Below, piece by piece: positions 44,266-53,309 of a stretch of 64,000 nucleotides of DNA. This DNA is from AP-15 sp963724435 (lineage in GTDB: Bacteria; Pseudomonadota; Alphaproteobacteria; ATCC43930; CGMCC-115725). The translations under genes were made by a program, and so were the position numbers. The stretch lies in assembly GCA_963724435.1 (NCBI GenBank), contig CAVRUN010000017.1:1-64000 (forward strand), in the 5' to 3' direction. The notes under the pieces are model-generated. The model was not told the DNA's origin. It worked only from the letters and a program-made list of their open reading frames with translations, and ran no database searches. Positions within the stretch are counted from its first letter, which is position 1; each line of letters starts with the position of its first letter.

Positions 44266-45819
44266 TTAGTTATTGATCCACTCGCGCTCAAAGCGGGCGT
44301 AGCAATCGCGCTCGCCGGGCATCTTAAGCCAGCCTGCCAATAGCCGCGGTGTCGCCAGCAGCAACCGGTCGCGCAAATGGGTCGTGTTATGCTCGTACTC
44401 CTCAAAGGTCGAGACCGTGATCTTCTGATTGTGCGGGTCGTCCTGAAAGCGGCAGGCGCACAGCGCCACCGTTTCCTGATAGGCGCGGCGGTCGGCCCCG
44501 GACTTCAGATACTTGCCCGCGACCGCCGTGGCGCGCGGAAAGTCCAAGGCCATGATCGCCTCGTCGAGTTCGCCGAGCAGCGCCTGCGGGGTACGGCTGT
44601 CGCCGTTGAACGCGGCCCCTTCGTCCTCAATCACCGAATGGTACAGCTTGTTTTCGTGCGCCACGTCGTTGATAAAGCTCGCCATCAAATAAAGGATGCG
44701 CACCTGATACGGGTTGTCGCGGCTGCGCAGCCAATTGTTGGCGACGTTGCAATAGTCGAACGGATGCTGGCCGTCGGTGAATTGCCGCGGCACGGTCGTC
44801 CGTAAGATCAACTCCGCGGCGCCGAGCTGGATCGTGTCACCGAGGCTTCTAATCGATTTGCCGGCTTTAAGATGCTTGGTCAGCAGGTTCCACACCGCAC
44901 CACTATCGGCGGTCATCAGATGATCGAGCATTTCCTCGACTTCCGCCGGGGTCAGCGGCATCTTGTTGGTGTGCACCAGGCCCTTGCCGCCATCCTCGGG
45001 AAACTCGGCAGTGAGCCGCACGCACACTGAATCGTAAAGTGAGTAATAGAGCGGCCCAACCGCCATATCGGGCACACCCATATAGTAGACGCCGTGCGCC
45101 TGATCCCAGCCGACGACATCGGCGAGGTCGGTAATCGCGCGCGCCCGGATCGCCTTATGGCCGGTGTTGCGCGCCTTGCGGCCGATAACGGTATCCTGTA
45201 GGTCGATCAGGCCAAGAAATTCGAGCTGTTCGCGCAGCATCGGCCGCAACTGCTCGTCCTCGGCCATGCCCAGGAACAAGCCGTAGGAACGTCGTGCGTC
45301 GCCGCTGACGGTGGCGATCATATGCGAATGCAGCCGTTCCTCGACCGAGCCCTGTTCGTGAATCGGCTCGTGATCCTCCTGCCACACGACCGGGCCATAA
45401 TCCGGCGGCGAGACGTTGATGCCCTTCATTGTCGCATAGCGGCCGGGGTATTTGCCGCGCAGCTGGTTCCAGATGTCGAGCCCGGCCGGGATGTACCAGA
45501 CGCTCTGCAACAAAGGCAGCAGCCGGTATTTCTCCGGCAGATAGGGCATCAGGCAGGCTGACGCACGCAGACCGAGGATCGTGTGGTCGTTGTTGATCAG
45601 CGAGACCTGACCATCCTTGACGTTGATGTGGCTCGGGACCTGCACAAAGGGGGCTTCCGCGGCGGTCACGACCGCGAGTGCATCACCAACCGAGCGGCCG
45701 TCCTTTGCCACCATCCGGAAAAACAGATCAGTGGTTTTTGGCTGATCGCGTTCGAGGATCGCATCGGTCAGGGGCCCGAAGTACTTGTTTTGACTGATTT
45801 CGGCGCGGCTGCGTAACAT
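44266..45819 (-). CDS. Conserved-looking protein of unknown function, 517 residues
   Basis: A long, clean coding frame with the codon use of the chromosome. No signal peptide, no membrane helix, and no nucleotide-binding motif is visible. It appears mostly alpha-helical and is rich in aromatic and charged residues. Possible functional spots are the histidines in VEERLHSHMIATVSGDARRS and DPYTEN-free region HENKLYHSVIEDEGAAF, and the tract LITKHLKAGKSI-like LLTKHLKAGKSIRSLGD. The segment YYMGVPDMAVGPLYYSLYDS is unusual. I do not recognise a family. It could be an oxidase-like helical protein, but nothing here proves that. The ATG at 45819 opens the frame, and it stands alone, convergent with mgtC. 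Confidence 0.75.
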   Translation of the reverse strand: MLRSRAEISQNKYFGPLTDAILERDQPKTTDLFFRMVAKDGRSVGDALAVVTAAEAPFVQVPSHINVKDGQVSLINNDHTILGLRASACLMPYLPEKYRLLPLLQSVWYIPAGLDIWNQLRGKYPGRYATMKGINVSPPDYGPVVWQEDHEPIHEQGSVEERLHSHMIATVSGDARRSYGLFLGMAEDEQLRPMLREQLEFLGLIDLQDTVIGRKARNTGHKAIRARAITDLADVVGWDQAHGVYYMGVPDMAVGPLYYSLYDSVCVRLTAEFPEDGGKGLVHTNKMPLTPAEVEEMLDHLMTADSGAVWNLLTKHLKAGKSIRSLGDTIQLGAAELILRTTVPRQFTDGQHPFDYCNVANNWLRSRDNPYQVRILYLMASFINDVAHENKLYHSVIEDEGAAFNGDSRTPQALLGELDEAIMALDFPRATAVAGKYLKSGADRRAYQETVALCACRFQDDPHNQKITVSTFEEYEHNTTHLRDRLLLATPRLLAGWLKMPGERDCYARFEREWINN

Positions 45820-46139
45820 CGCGGCACTCCGGCGGCTGAACGATGATGTAGCATGAAGTGTAAGACTCGAATGAGCCTCGACGAAACCGGCGATCCAGCA
45901 TTGGTGCTATGCCGGGGGTTTGCTCCGTGCGGGATTGGGAAAGGGCGGCATCCCCCCACTGGAATAAGCATTGCCGCAGCCATTCGCGGTCACGGTTCGA
46001 TGGTCGGCGCGCCGGTCTGCCGCGCAGTAGTACGGCGGCGCGGAGTAAATGGTTAACGGGCTAAAAGGGTTTTTGCATGCCCCCTGTCACACTCCTCGTT
46101 CAGTATGATAAGCTACCGCGAAACGGAGCGAAGGGGCCT
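45820..46139. other. Intergenic region between divergent genes
   Basis: About 320 bases between the unknown 517-residue gene and cysE. No gene or RNA is recognised; it should hold both promoters. Confidence 0.45.
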
Positions 46140-46988
46140 ATGAACGACATCGGCTTTGCCGCCCCGGGGGTGCCCGGAACGCGACCACGACCCGCCTCCT
46201 CGGCCGAGATCGAGCTGTGGCCGATATTGTGCGCGGAAGCGGCGCGGGCGGCGGCCCGCGAGGAGATCCTGGCCGGGCTCATCGAGCGCGCGGTGCTGAG
46301 TTGCGATAGCTTTGCCTCGGCTCTCTGCGGGTTGCTGGCGCACAAGCTTGCGGATGCGGCATTGCCGGCGTCCCGGCTTGCCGACCTCGTCAGATCAGCA
46401 ATCGCCGATGAACCGGCGATCGTCGTTGCGGCGGCGACCGATCTCAACGCGATCCGTACCCGCGATCCGGCCGCAGAAAGCTATTTGACCCCGTTCCTCT
46501 ACTACAAGGGTTTCCACGCGCTCGAGTGGCACCGCATCGCTCATTGGGTGTGGCGGGTGGGACGGCGCGACCTCGCCCATTTTCTGCAAAGCCGCGCTTC
46601 CGAAGTTTTCGCGGTCGACATTCATCCGGCGGTACCGATCGGGACCGGGGTGTTTATCGACCACGCCACCGGCCTCGTTGTTGGCGAGACCGCGGTTATT
46701 GGCAACGACGTTTCGATCTTGCACGAGGTGACCCTGGGCGGCACCGGCAAGGAGCGCGGCGACCGCCACCCCAAGGTGCGCGACGGCGTTCTGTTGTGCG
46801 CCGGCGCCAAGGTGCTCGGCAATGTCGAGATCGGCCGCGAAGCAAAAGTCGGCGCCGGCAGCGTTGTCCTTACCAACGTGCCGCCGCGAGCGACTGTCGC
46901 CGGCGTGCCGGCGCGCATCGTCGCCTGGTCGCAGGGTGCTGTTCCGGCCCTGGAAATGGATCAAAGCCTGCCAGACTACGAGATCTGA
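46140..46988 (+). CDS. cysE: Serine O-acetyltransferase
   Basis: 282 residues. It transfers acetyl from acetyl-CoA to L-serine, the first step of cysteine synthesis. The N-terminal helical SATase domain is present (IELWPILCAEAARAAAREEI; FLYYKGFHALEWHRIAHWVW). The left-handed beta-helix follows with hexapeptide turns: VDIHPAVPIGTGVFIDHATG, LVVGETAVIGNDVSILHEVT, LGGTGKERGDRHPKVRDGV and the CoA-binding VGAGSVVLTNVPPRATVAGV. The catalytic His in IDHATG and the ligand Asp/His set look normal. The short C-terminal tail ends in ...DYEI, with the terminal Ile that docks into cysteine synthase in complex-forming members. The ATG at 46140 follows GAAGGGGCCT. It is not linked to the cysDNC operon. Confidence 0.95.
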   Translation: MNDIGFAAPGVPGTRPRPASSAEIELWPILCAEAARAAAREEILAGLIERAVLSCDSFASALCGLLAHKLADAALPASRLADLVRSAIADEPAIVVAAATDLNAIRTRDPAAESYLTPFLYYKGFHALEWHRIAHWVWRVGRRDLAHFLQSRASEVFAVDIHPAVPIGTGVFIDHATGLVVGETAVIGNDVSILHEVTLGGTGKERGDRHPKVRDGVLLCAGAKVLGNVEIGREAKVGAGSVVLTNVPPRATVAGVPARIVAWSQGAVPALEMDQSLPDYEI

Positions 46989-47106
46989 CCCGACCGGCCC
47001 GACCTGACCGGACCGCGGCGCCTGGGCCAAGCTCCGTGAGGGCTTAGGTGCACCGGGTCAACCCATCTAAGCGTGCCATAGAGATTTCCTGGATCTGAAA
47101 TTAAAG

Positions 47107-49470
47107 ATGAGCCCAACACTCGGCTTTTCTATTTCGACAACCTTTACCCGAATCCTCCTCACTTTAATTCTCTTCGGTTGGTCATTCGGCTTTTCAACAG
47201 CGGCCGATGCTCCCGCTTCAAAATCGGGGGCGCCGACTATTGCGCCATTCGTAGCTCGATCAGCTGTTGCGCCCGGTTCGGCAGCGAGGCAATCGGCGTC
47301 GTCATCGCCAATGCCGGCGAGCGCCGCGATTTTGGGCCTCGACACCAAGACAAAGAGCGCTTGGGTCGGCCATTACGGCTCGGAGGGATATGAACTGGTA
47401 AATCAGGCTACCAAGCTTCCCGACTACGCACAGCTGACGGTCAGCACCCCGCCCGATACGGCGATAAGCTCGACTGATGATCCGCGGGTGCTGAAAATCG
47501 TCGGCAAGTCGACCGGCCCGTGGGCCAATTGGGCGACCCTGACGAGTTTTTCAATCGACCTCAATCTAACGGATAAGCTGCCCCACAAAGTGAGCTTCTA
47601 TGCTCTCGACTTTTACAATTCTGGGTTCAGGCAAAGATTTATAGTAAAAGATGCAAGTTCCGGGGCCGTGCTCTCGACTCAGAACCTCTCAACCTTCGCC
47701 GGCGGCGTCTATATCAGCTGGCAGGTCAGCGGACATGTGATTTTCGAGATCACGAGCACCGCGGACCAGGGGTGCTGCGGCGCGGTCAGCGGGATCTTCT
47801 TTGATCCGCCGCAGCCGCTGACAAAGCCGACCCACCTGATTGTATCGGCAAAGAGCACCGCAAGCGCGATCGGCATGCCAGCGCCCAGCGAGCTGAACTA
47901 TCCGGCCTCGCGCCTCGGCATTAAAGTGTCCGGTCTCCCGAGCGGCGGAACCGTGACATTTGCCGATGGGCTGACGCCGGTGAAGATAGGCCAGCGACTG
48001 ACCCCCGCTCAGCTGACCGGTCTTAGGTTTGTGCCTGGGCCGGTTACCGCCACAACAGCTTCGAACTTTGGGTATACCGTTACCGATCCGGCGGGCCGAA
48101 GTACTACCGGAAACGCCGTCATCGTAGTCGAAGTGGTTGTAGTGCCTCCACCGCCGCCACCGACCTGCGCCGGCTGGGGAATGGAATCCGTACCTGATGT
48201 CAGGAGCGATCGCGGCGAGCCCGTTTCCTTATTGGTTCCGCGCAGTGGGATTCAACCCTCGGAAATGGCTGTCGTGGTCAACGACAGCGATCTGCAATCA
48301 GTTATTGTTGGACAGTATTACCAGCTCAAACATGGGATCCCGAACAAGAACATAGTTCATATCGATTTCCCTTTTGTTGCGAGCACAGAAGCGAATTTTT
48401 CGATTTCGGCGAAGGACTTTACGGCCCTAAAATCGCAGGTGGATGCGCGGTTGGGTCCAAATATTCAGGCGTACGCGATCACTTGGACCCAGCCATGGTC
48501 GGTGGGAGGCGGGACCGGGCTAACAACAGCGTTCTCGATGGGCTACGCTGCGGCCGAGGGGGCCAGCCCCTATTACAATAGCGGTTCGGTTCAGCCCTAC
48601 ACCGATCTGAAATTCCGTCCATCGATGATGGTCGCCGGTTTCACGCTTCAAGATGCACTCTCGTTAATTGATAGAGGTGCGGAGGCGGCGCAAACTCTAC
48701 CCTCGGCAAACGCATACCTCGTTCGTACGACAGACACCGGGCGCAGCAATCCTCGGTACGTCGATTTCGAGGGTACCGCCATTTACTGGGATCACCCGAA
48801 CGGCTTGCACGTCGTCTATGTCGACAATTCGACGGGAAAGGGGAATGACTTCATTCAAAACGCCGCTAACGTATTATTTTACGAAACCTCTCTGTCGGGA
48901 GTTCCGGCGATCAACACCAATAAGTATCTGCCGGGCGCGGTCGCCGATCACTTGACCTCGTTTGGAGGCGCTCTTCTCGAAAGAGTCCAAATGAGCGTAC
49001 TGAATTGGCTGCAAGCAGGTGTTACCGCGAGTTACGGCACAGTCACCGAACCGGGCGCCGATTACCGCAAATTTCCGCAAGCCTCGATACTGATAAATAC
49101 TTATTTTAGCGGCAACACCGTGGTCGAGGCATACACCAAATCAGTGGAATATCCTTTCCGGGGTGTCTTTGTCGGAGATCCTTTGGCGCGGCCGTTTGGA
49201 ACAAAGGCTTCCCTGGGGGCGAAAGGGTTAGAAATAAAGACGAGCATCCTTAAGCCGGGGTTCAAATACACTTTGTTGGGCGGAGATTCCTGCTCGGGGC
49301 CATTTAGTAAATTGCAATCGAATATCTCCGTTTCGCAACAGTCGTACAAGACCATCGCCAACTCATCCGGATACCATCATTTTTATCGGTTGGTTGCAAC
49401 TGGCGGCGAAAATCCCTTAGTTCGTAACGAGCACGCGCCCGGGGTCGAGTTGGAGCGGCTTGGCCGCTAG
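47107..49470 (+). CDS. Secreted TIGR03790-like protein
   Basis: 787 residues. The N-terminal hydrophobic segment (ILLTLILFGWSFGFSTAADA) is a signal peptide or anchor. Residues about 75-240 form a beta-rich domain with SFSIDLNLTDKLPHKVSFYA and a TADQGCCGAVSGIFFD loop, residues 240-345 a second beta domain ending in a Pro linker (VVVPPPPPPTC). From about residue 385 the protein resembles TIGR03790: EMAVVVNDSDLQSVIVGQYY, LKHGIPNKNIVHID, then LTSFGGALLERVQMSVLNWL, QAGVTASYGTVTEPGADY and FRGVFVGDPLARPFG. The function of that family is unknown; the fold pattern recalls caspase-like or gingipain-like enzymes, but I cannot assign catalytic residues. The gene has lower GC and more AT-rich codons than its neighbours, a possible sign of transfer. 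It stands alone after cysE. Confidence 0.72.
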   Translation: MSPTLGFSISTTFTRILLTLILFGWSFGFSTAADAPASKSGAPTIAPFVARSAVAPGSAARQSASSSPMPASAAILGLDTKTKSAWVGHYGSEGYELVNQATKLPDYAQLTVSTPPDTAISSTDDPRVLKIVGKSTGPWANWATLTSFSIDLNLTDKLPHKVSFYALDFYNSGFRQRFIVKDASSGAVLSTQNLSTFAGGVYISWQVSGHVIFEITSTADQGCCGAVSGIFFDPPQPLTKPTHLIVSAKSTASAIGMPAPSELNYPASRLGIKVSGLPSGGTVTFADGLTPVKIGQRLTPAQLTGLRFVPGPVTATTASNFGYTVTDPAGRSTTGNAVIVVEVVVVPPPPPPTCAGWGMESVPDVRSDRGEPVSLLVPRSGIQPSEMAVVVNDSDLQSVIVGQYYQLKHGIPNKNIVHIDFPFVASTEANFSISAKDFTALKSQVDARLGPNIQAYAITWTQPWSVGGGTGLTTAFSMGYAAAEGASPYYNSGSVQPYTDLKFRPSMMVAGFTLQDALSLIDRGAEAAQTLPSANAYLVRTTDTGRSNPRYVDFEGTAIYWDHPNGLHVVYVDNSTGKGNDFIQNAANVLFYETSLSGVPAINTNKYLPGAVADHLTSFGGALLERVQMSVLNWLQAGVTASYGTVTEPGADYRKFPQASILINTYFSGNTVVEAYTKSVEYPFRGVFVGDPLARPFGTKASLGAKGLEIKTSILKPGFKYTLLGGDSCSGPFSKLQSNISVSQQSYKTIANSSGYHHFYRLVATGGENPLVRNEHAPGVELERLGR

Positions 49471-49604
49471 TGGAGCAAGATCCGGCCACAATCCTTTATC
49501 AGGTTGGTGAGCCCATCTGCGAGTGCCTCCGATCTATCGACCTGCTGGTCCCGTCCTTATATTTCTAGGTCCTGTCGCGCAAAGTACCAGGACGGAGCAC
49601 CGCC

Positions 49605-51665
49605 TTGCCTCTCGACATTTTGCCCAGCGTTTGCCCGCACGATTGCCCGAGTGCGTGCGCGCTCGAGGTCGAGCGGATCGACGGCCACCGCATCGGGCGT
49701 ATTCGCGGGGCGGCGAGCCAGAGCTACACATATGGCGTGGTATGCGCCAAGGTCGCGCGCTACGCCGAGCGCCAGCATCATCCCGACCGGCTGTCGCAGC
49801 CATTGCGCCGGGTCGGCGACAGGGGCGTTGGCCATGCCGCCTTCGAGCCGATCTCCTGGGAGGCCGCACTTGACGAGGTCGCTGAAAGGCTGACCCGCGC
49901 CGCGCAGCGCCACGGTTCGGAGGCGGTGTGGCCTTATTATTACTCGGGCACGATGGGGTTGGTGCAGCGCGACGGCATCAACCGGCTGCGTCACGCGATG
50001 CGCTATTCGCGCGAGGATTTGACGATTTGCAGCATGCTGACCGGCACCGGCTGGCGCGCCGGCGTCGGGGTGTTGCGCGGCGTTGACGGCCGCGAGATGG
50101 CCAAAGCCGATCTGATTGTGGTTTGGGGCGGCAACCCGGTCTCGACCCAGGTCAATGTGATGACCCATATCACGATGGCACGGCGCGAACGGGGCGCGAA
50201 GCTGGTCGTGATCGACCCCTACCGCACCGCGAGTGCCGAAGCCGCCGATCTGCATCTGATGCCACTGCCCGGCACCGATGGCGCGCTCGCCTGTGCGGTC
50301 ATGCATGTGCTGTTCAAGGAGGGCTATGCCGACCGCGAATATATGGCGCGGTATGCTGACGATCCCGACGGGCTCGAAGCGCATGTGGCCGCCCGCGACC
50401 CGGCCTGGGCGGCGGGCATCACTGGGGTTCCCGAAGACGAGATCGTCGACTTCGCCCGGCTCTACGGCCGTACCAAACGCAGCTATATCCGCGTCGGTTA
50501 TGGGTTTTCGCGTTCGCGCAACGGGTCGGCGCAGCTTTTCGCGGTGACCTGTCTGCCGACCGTCACCGGTGCCTGGCAATATGAGGGCGGCGGCGCATTG
50601 CAATCGAACCACGGCCTGGTGGCGCTCGACCGCAGCTTGCTCGAAGGGCTCGATGTTCTCGATCCGTCGACCCGCATTCTCGATCAGTCGCGCATCGGCC
50701 CGATCCTGACCGATGATCGCCGCGATCTCGGCGACGGCCCGCCGGTTACCGCACTCTTTATCCAAAACACCAACCCGATGGCCGTCGCGCCGGAGTCGGG
50801 ACTCGTGCGCCAGGGCTTTGCGCGCGACGATCTGTTCGTCTGCGTCCATGAACAATTCATGACTGAAACCGCTGCGATGGCCGACATCGTGCTACCGGCG
50901 ACGACCTTTCTCGAGCACCACGATTTTTACACGGCGGGCGCGCACACCTATCTGCAGCTAGCGCGGGCGATCCTGCCGCCTTATGCCGAGTGCCGCCCGA
51001 ACCACGATGTTGTCTGTGCGCTCGCCAAGCGCCTCGGAGCGCGGCACCGCGGGTTCGATATGACCCCGCTCGAATTGATCGACCATACGTTGCGCGCGAG
51101 CGGCCTGCCCGGGGTGGACGAATTTCCTGATGATGGCTGGCTCGATTGCCGTCCGCCATTCACGACGAGTCATTTCCTTGACGGGTTTGGTCACGCCAAC
51201 AAGAAATTCCATTTTCGCGCTGACTGGGCCGCCCTCGGCCCCGAGCACGCGAAGCTGCCGGCCTTTCCCGACCATGTTGCGGTTACCGATGATGGCGATC
51301 CCGAGCGGCCATTCCGCCTCGTCGCCGCCCCCTCGCGTTCGTTTCTGAACACGAGTTTTAACAACACGCCCTCGGGGATCGCCCGCGAAGGCCGACCGAC
51401 AGCGCTGATCCACCCTTCGGTCCTCGCCCGTCTCGGCCTTGCCGAGGGCGACCGGGTGCGGCTTGGTAATGCCAAGGGGAGTGTCGTCGTCCACGCCTGC
51501 GCCTTTGATGGGCTGCAAAAGCGTGTCGTGATCGTCGAAGGGGTCTGGCCCAACCACGCCTTTGAGGAGGGGATCGGCATCAATCTTCTGACCAGCGCCG
51601 ATCCCGGATTGCCGCGCGGCGGCGCGGTGTTCCACGACACCTCGGTATGGCTGCGCCCGGCATGA
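49605..51665 (+). CDS. Molybdopterin oxidoreductase with 4Fe-4S cluster
   Basis: 686 residues of the DMSO-reductase superfamily. The N-terminal cluster motif is VCPHDCPSACALEVE with a fourth Cys in YGVVCAKVARYA. Next come FEPISWEAALDEVAERLTRA, the cofactor-binding DLIVVWGGNPVSTQVNVMTH and LVVIDPYRTASAEAADLHLM, LQSNHG-containing GAWQYEGGGALQSNHGLVAL and the C-terminal molydop_binding domain (HPSVLARLGLAEGDRVRLGN; EGVWPNHAFEEGIGINLL). No signal peptide is present, so it is cytoplasmic, and it lacks a dedicated electron-transfer subunit gene nearby. The substrate is unknown. TTG at 49605 is chosen because GGAG lies about 9 bases upstream and the motif starts soon after. The VWA-like gene follows after 12 bases. 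Confidence 0.88.
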   Translation: MPLDILPSVCPHDCPSACALEVERIDGHRIGRIRGAASQSYTYGVVCAKVARYAERQHHPDRLSQPLRRVGDRGVGHAAFEPISWEAALDEVAERLTRAAQRHGSEAVWPYYYSGTMGLVQRDGINRLRHAMRYSREDLTICSMLTGTGWRAGVGVLRGVDGREMAKADLIVVWGGNPVSTQVNVMTHITMARRERGAKLVVIDPYRTASAEAADLHLMPLPGTDGALACAVMHVLFKEGYADREYMARYADDPDGLEAHVAARDPAWAAGITGVPEDEIVDFARLYGRTKRSYIRVGYGFSRSRNGSAQLFAVTCLPTVTGAWQYEGGGALQSNHGLVALDRSLLEGLDVLDPSTRILDQSRIGPILTDDRRDLGDGPPVTALFIQNTNPMAVAPESGLVRQGFARDDLFVCVHEQFMTETAAMADIVLPATTFLEHHDFYTAGAHTYLQLARAILPPYAECRPNHDVVCALAKRLGARHRGFDMTPLELIDHTLRASGLPGVDEFPDDGWLDCRPPFTTSHFLDGFGHANKKFHFRADWAALGPEHAKLPAFPDHVAVTDDGDPERPFRLVAAPSRSFLNTSFNNTPSGIAREGRPTALIHPSVLARLGLAEGDRVRLGNAKGSVVVHACAFDGLQKRVVIVEGVWPNHAFEEGIGINLLTSADPGLPRGGAVFHDTSVWLRPA

Positions 51666-51677
51666 CGAGGCTGCCCG

Positions 51678-52385
51678 ATGAGTGACAACGGCAAGGCACT
51701 CCCGACTGAACGCCATTCGGCCGAAGTCGCTGATTTTATCGAAAAGCTGAAGCAGGCGCCGGCGCGCGCCACTACTGGCCGCGGGCGTCTGATCTTTGCA
51801 CTCGACGCGACCGCCAGCCGCGAGCCGACTTGGGACCGCGCCTGCCATATTCAGGGCGAGATGTTCGAGGCGACGGCGGGTTTGGGCGGGCTCGAAATCC
51901 AGCTCGTGTTCTACCGCGGCTTTGCGGAATGCAAGGCGAGCCGGTGGGTGACGACGGCCGCCGAGCTGCACCGCATCATGCGCTCGGTCTTTTGCGTCGG
52001 CGGCGAGACCCAGATTGAGCGCGTGTTGAGCCATGCCATACGCGAGACCGGCAGACGCCGGGTCAACGCCCTTGTCTTTGTCGGCGATGCGATGGAGGAA
52101 AAAGTCGACCGCTTGTGCCGGTTGGCGGGTGAATTGGGATTGCTCGGCGTGCCGATTTTCCTGTTTCACGAAGGCCGTGATCCAGCCGTGGCTGCGGCCT
52201 TCAAGCAGATGGCGAGCCTGTCGCACGGCGCTTATTTAAGCTTCGACCTCTCCAGCGCCGGCCGTCTGAAGGATCTGCTGGCGGCGGTCGCGGTTTATGC
52301 TGCCGGCGGCTATCGCGCGCTCGCCGCCTATGGCGAAGGCAAGGGCGGCGAGGTGCTGCAACTGACTTCGCAGCTCAAAGGCTGA
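51678..52385 (+). CDS. VWA-like domain protein
   Basis: 235 residues with a single von Willebrand A-like domain. The strand RGRLIFALDATASREPTWDR has the D-x-T-x-S form of the metal-binding (MIDAS) loop. Later strands fit the fold: GGLEIQLVFYRGFAECKASR, SVFCVGGETQIERVLSHAI (Thr of the third MIDAS segment), RRVNALVFVGDAMEEKVDRL (Asp) and VPIFLFHEGRDPAVAAAF. No signal peptide or membrane segment, so cytoplasmic. It starts 12 bases after the molybdopterin enzyme and precedes a J-protein gene. VWA proteins often act with chaperones or in cofactor or metal insertion, so a role in maturing the upstream enzyme is possible (inference only). Confidence 0.78.
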   Translation: MSDNGKALPTERHSAEVADFIEKLKQAPARATTGRGRLIFALDATASREPTWDRACHIQGEMFEATAGLGGLEIQLVFYRGFAECKASRWVTTAAELHRIMRSVFCVGGETQIERVLSHAIRETGRRRVNALVFVGDAMEEKVDRLCRLAGELGLLGVPIFLFHEGRDPAVAAAFKQMASLSHGAYLSFDLSSAGRLKDLLAAVAVYAAGGYRALAAYGEGKGGEVLQLTSQLKG

Positions 52386-52435
52386 CCGAGACGATTACGA
52401 TGTGTTCAGCATGGCGGTGCTCAAATTACGCTTTG

Positions 52436-52519
52436 CCCGGACTTGATCCGGGTAGCCACGTCCAGGAACCGAGATGGTCTTGACCAAGGAAGACGTGGAT
52501 GGCCGGGACAAGCCCGGCC
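52436..52519. repeat. Intergenic palindromic repeat
   Basis: CCCGG-ACTTGAT-CCGGG (52436-52452), then CCACGTC (52456-52462) pairing with GACGTGG (52492-52498), then GGCCGGGACAAGCCCGGCC (52501-52519). This mosaic of short GC palindromes is typical of the interspersed repeats of many alphaproteobacterial genomes. It lies between the VWA and J-protein genes and could form a hairpin in their transcript. Confidence 0.7.
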
Positions 52520-52547
52520 ATGACGTCTAGGCGCATAGGCGGCGGTG

Positions 52548-53303
52548 ATGCTGTTCCTGATTGGCGGCGTGATCCTGCTCGCGGGTTTCCTGCTGCTGGT
52601 CAATCTGTTCGTCAATGCTGATCCTTTGCGGCTCGCCCGCAATCTCAAATGGGCCGGTATCGGGATCGCCGCCGTAGCGGTAATCGGACTGTTTCTGTTC
52701 CCGCCGGCACGCGAATTCGCGAGTTTGCTGTTTCCGCTGGCACTTTCGATGCCGCTATTGTCGCGCTTGCGAAACCTGATCGACCGCTATCGGGCGCCGC
52801 GTGGTGGCCAAAGTTCGACGGTGACGACCGAATATCTGCGGATGACCCTCGACCACGATACCGGGACGATGACCGGGACGATATTGCGCGGCCAGTTTGC
52901 CGGGCTGCGGATCGAGGAAATGGGGGTCGGCGACCTGCTCGCCTTGTTGCGCGAATGCCGTGCTGCGGATGAGGAGAGCGCCCGGCTGGTCGAAGCCTAT
53001 CTCGACCGGCTCCATCCCGACTGGCGCGATGAATTAACGAGCGGCGGCTGGACCGGCTCGGGCGGTGCTAACAGCGGCGCAGCTGGGACCGGCAGAGGAG
53101 CCGGCGAAGCCCGGCCCGCAAGCGGCAATATGAGCGTCGATGAGGCTTATGCGATCCTCGGCCTCGCGCGCGGCGCCGGCCCCGACCAAATCAAGGAGGC
53201 ACACCGTCGGTTGATGGTTAAACTGCACCCCGACCACGGCGGCTCTGACTATCTCGCGACCCAGATCAACCGTGCCCGCGACGTTTTGTTGCGGGCGCGG
53301 TGA
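52548..53303 (+). CDS. Membrane-anchored J-domain protein
   Basis: 251 residues. Two hydrophobic segments occupy the N-terminus (LFLIGGVILLAGFLLLVNLF and WAGIGIAAVAVIGLFLF). A middle part follows (TEYLRMTLDHDTGTMTGTIL, LDRLHPDWRDEL) and a Gly/Ala linker. The C-terminal J domain is short and of the TIM14/DjlC type: MSVDEAYAILGLARGAGPDQ, IKEAHRRLMVKLHPDHGGSD, with the HPD motif intact, so it should stimulate a DnaK-type Hsp70. The C-terminus is YLATQINRARDVLLRAR. The ATG at 52548 is preferred to a GTG three bases upstream. It is co-directional with the VWA gene, separated by the palindromic repeat. Confidence 0.85.
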   Translation: MLFLIGGVILLAGFLLLVNLFVNADPLRLARNLKWAGIGIAAVAVIGLFLFPPAREFASLLFPLALSMPLLSRLRNLIDRYRAPRGGQSSTVTTEYLRMTLDHDTGTMTGTILRGQFAGLRIEEMGVGDLLALLRECRAADEESARLVEAYLDRLHPDWRDELTSGGWTGSGGANSGAAGTGRGAGEARPASGNMSVDEAYAILGLARGAGPDQIKEAHRRLMVKLHPDHGGSDYLATQINRARDVLLRAR

Positions 53304-53309
53304 GCATGG

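Noticed and set aside
52436..52519. Terminator or riboswitch between the VWA and J-protein genes
   Set aside because: The short GC palindromes match a dispersed repeat type better, and there is no T-run or ligand-binding core.
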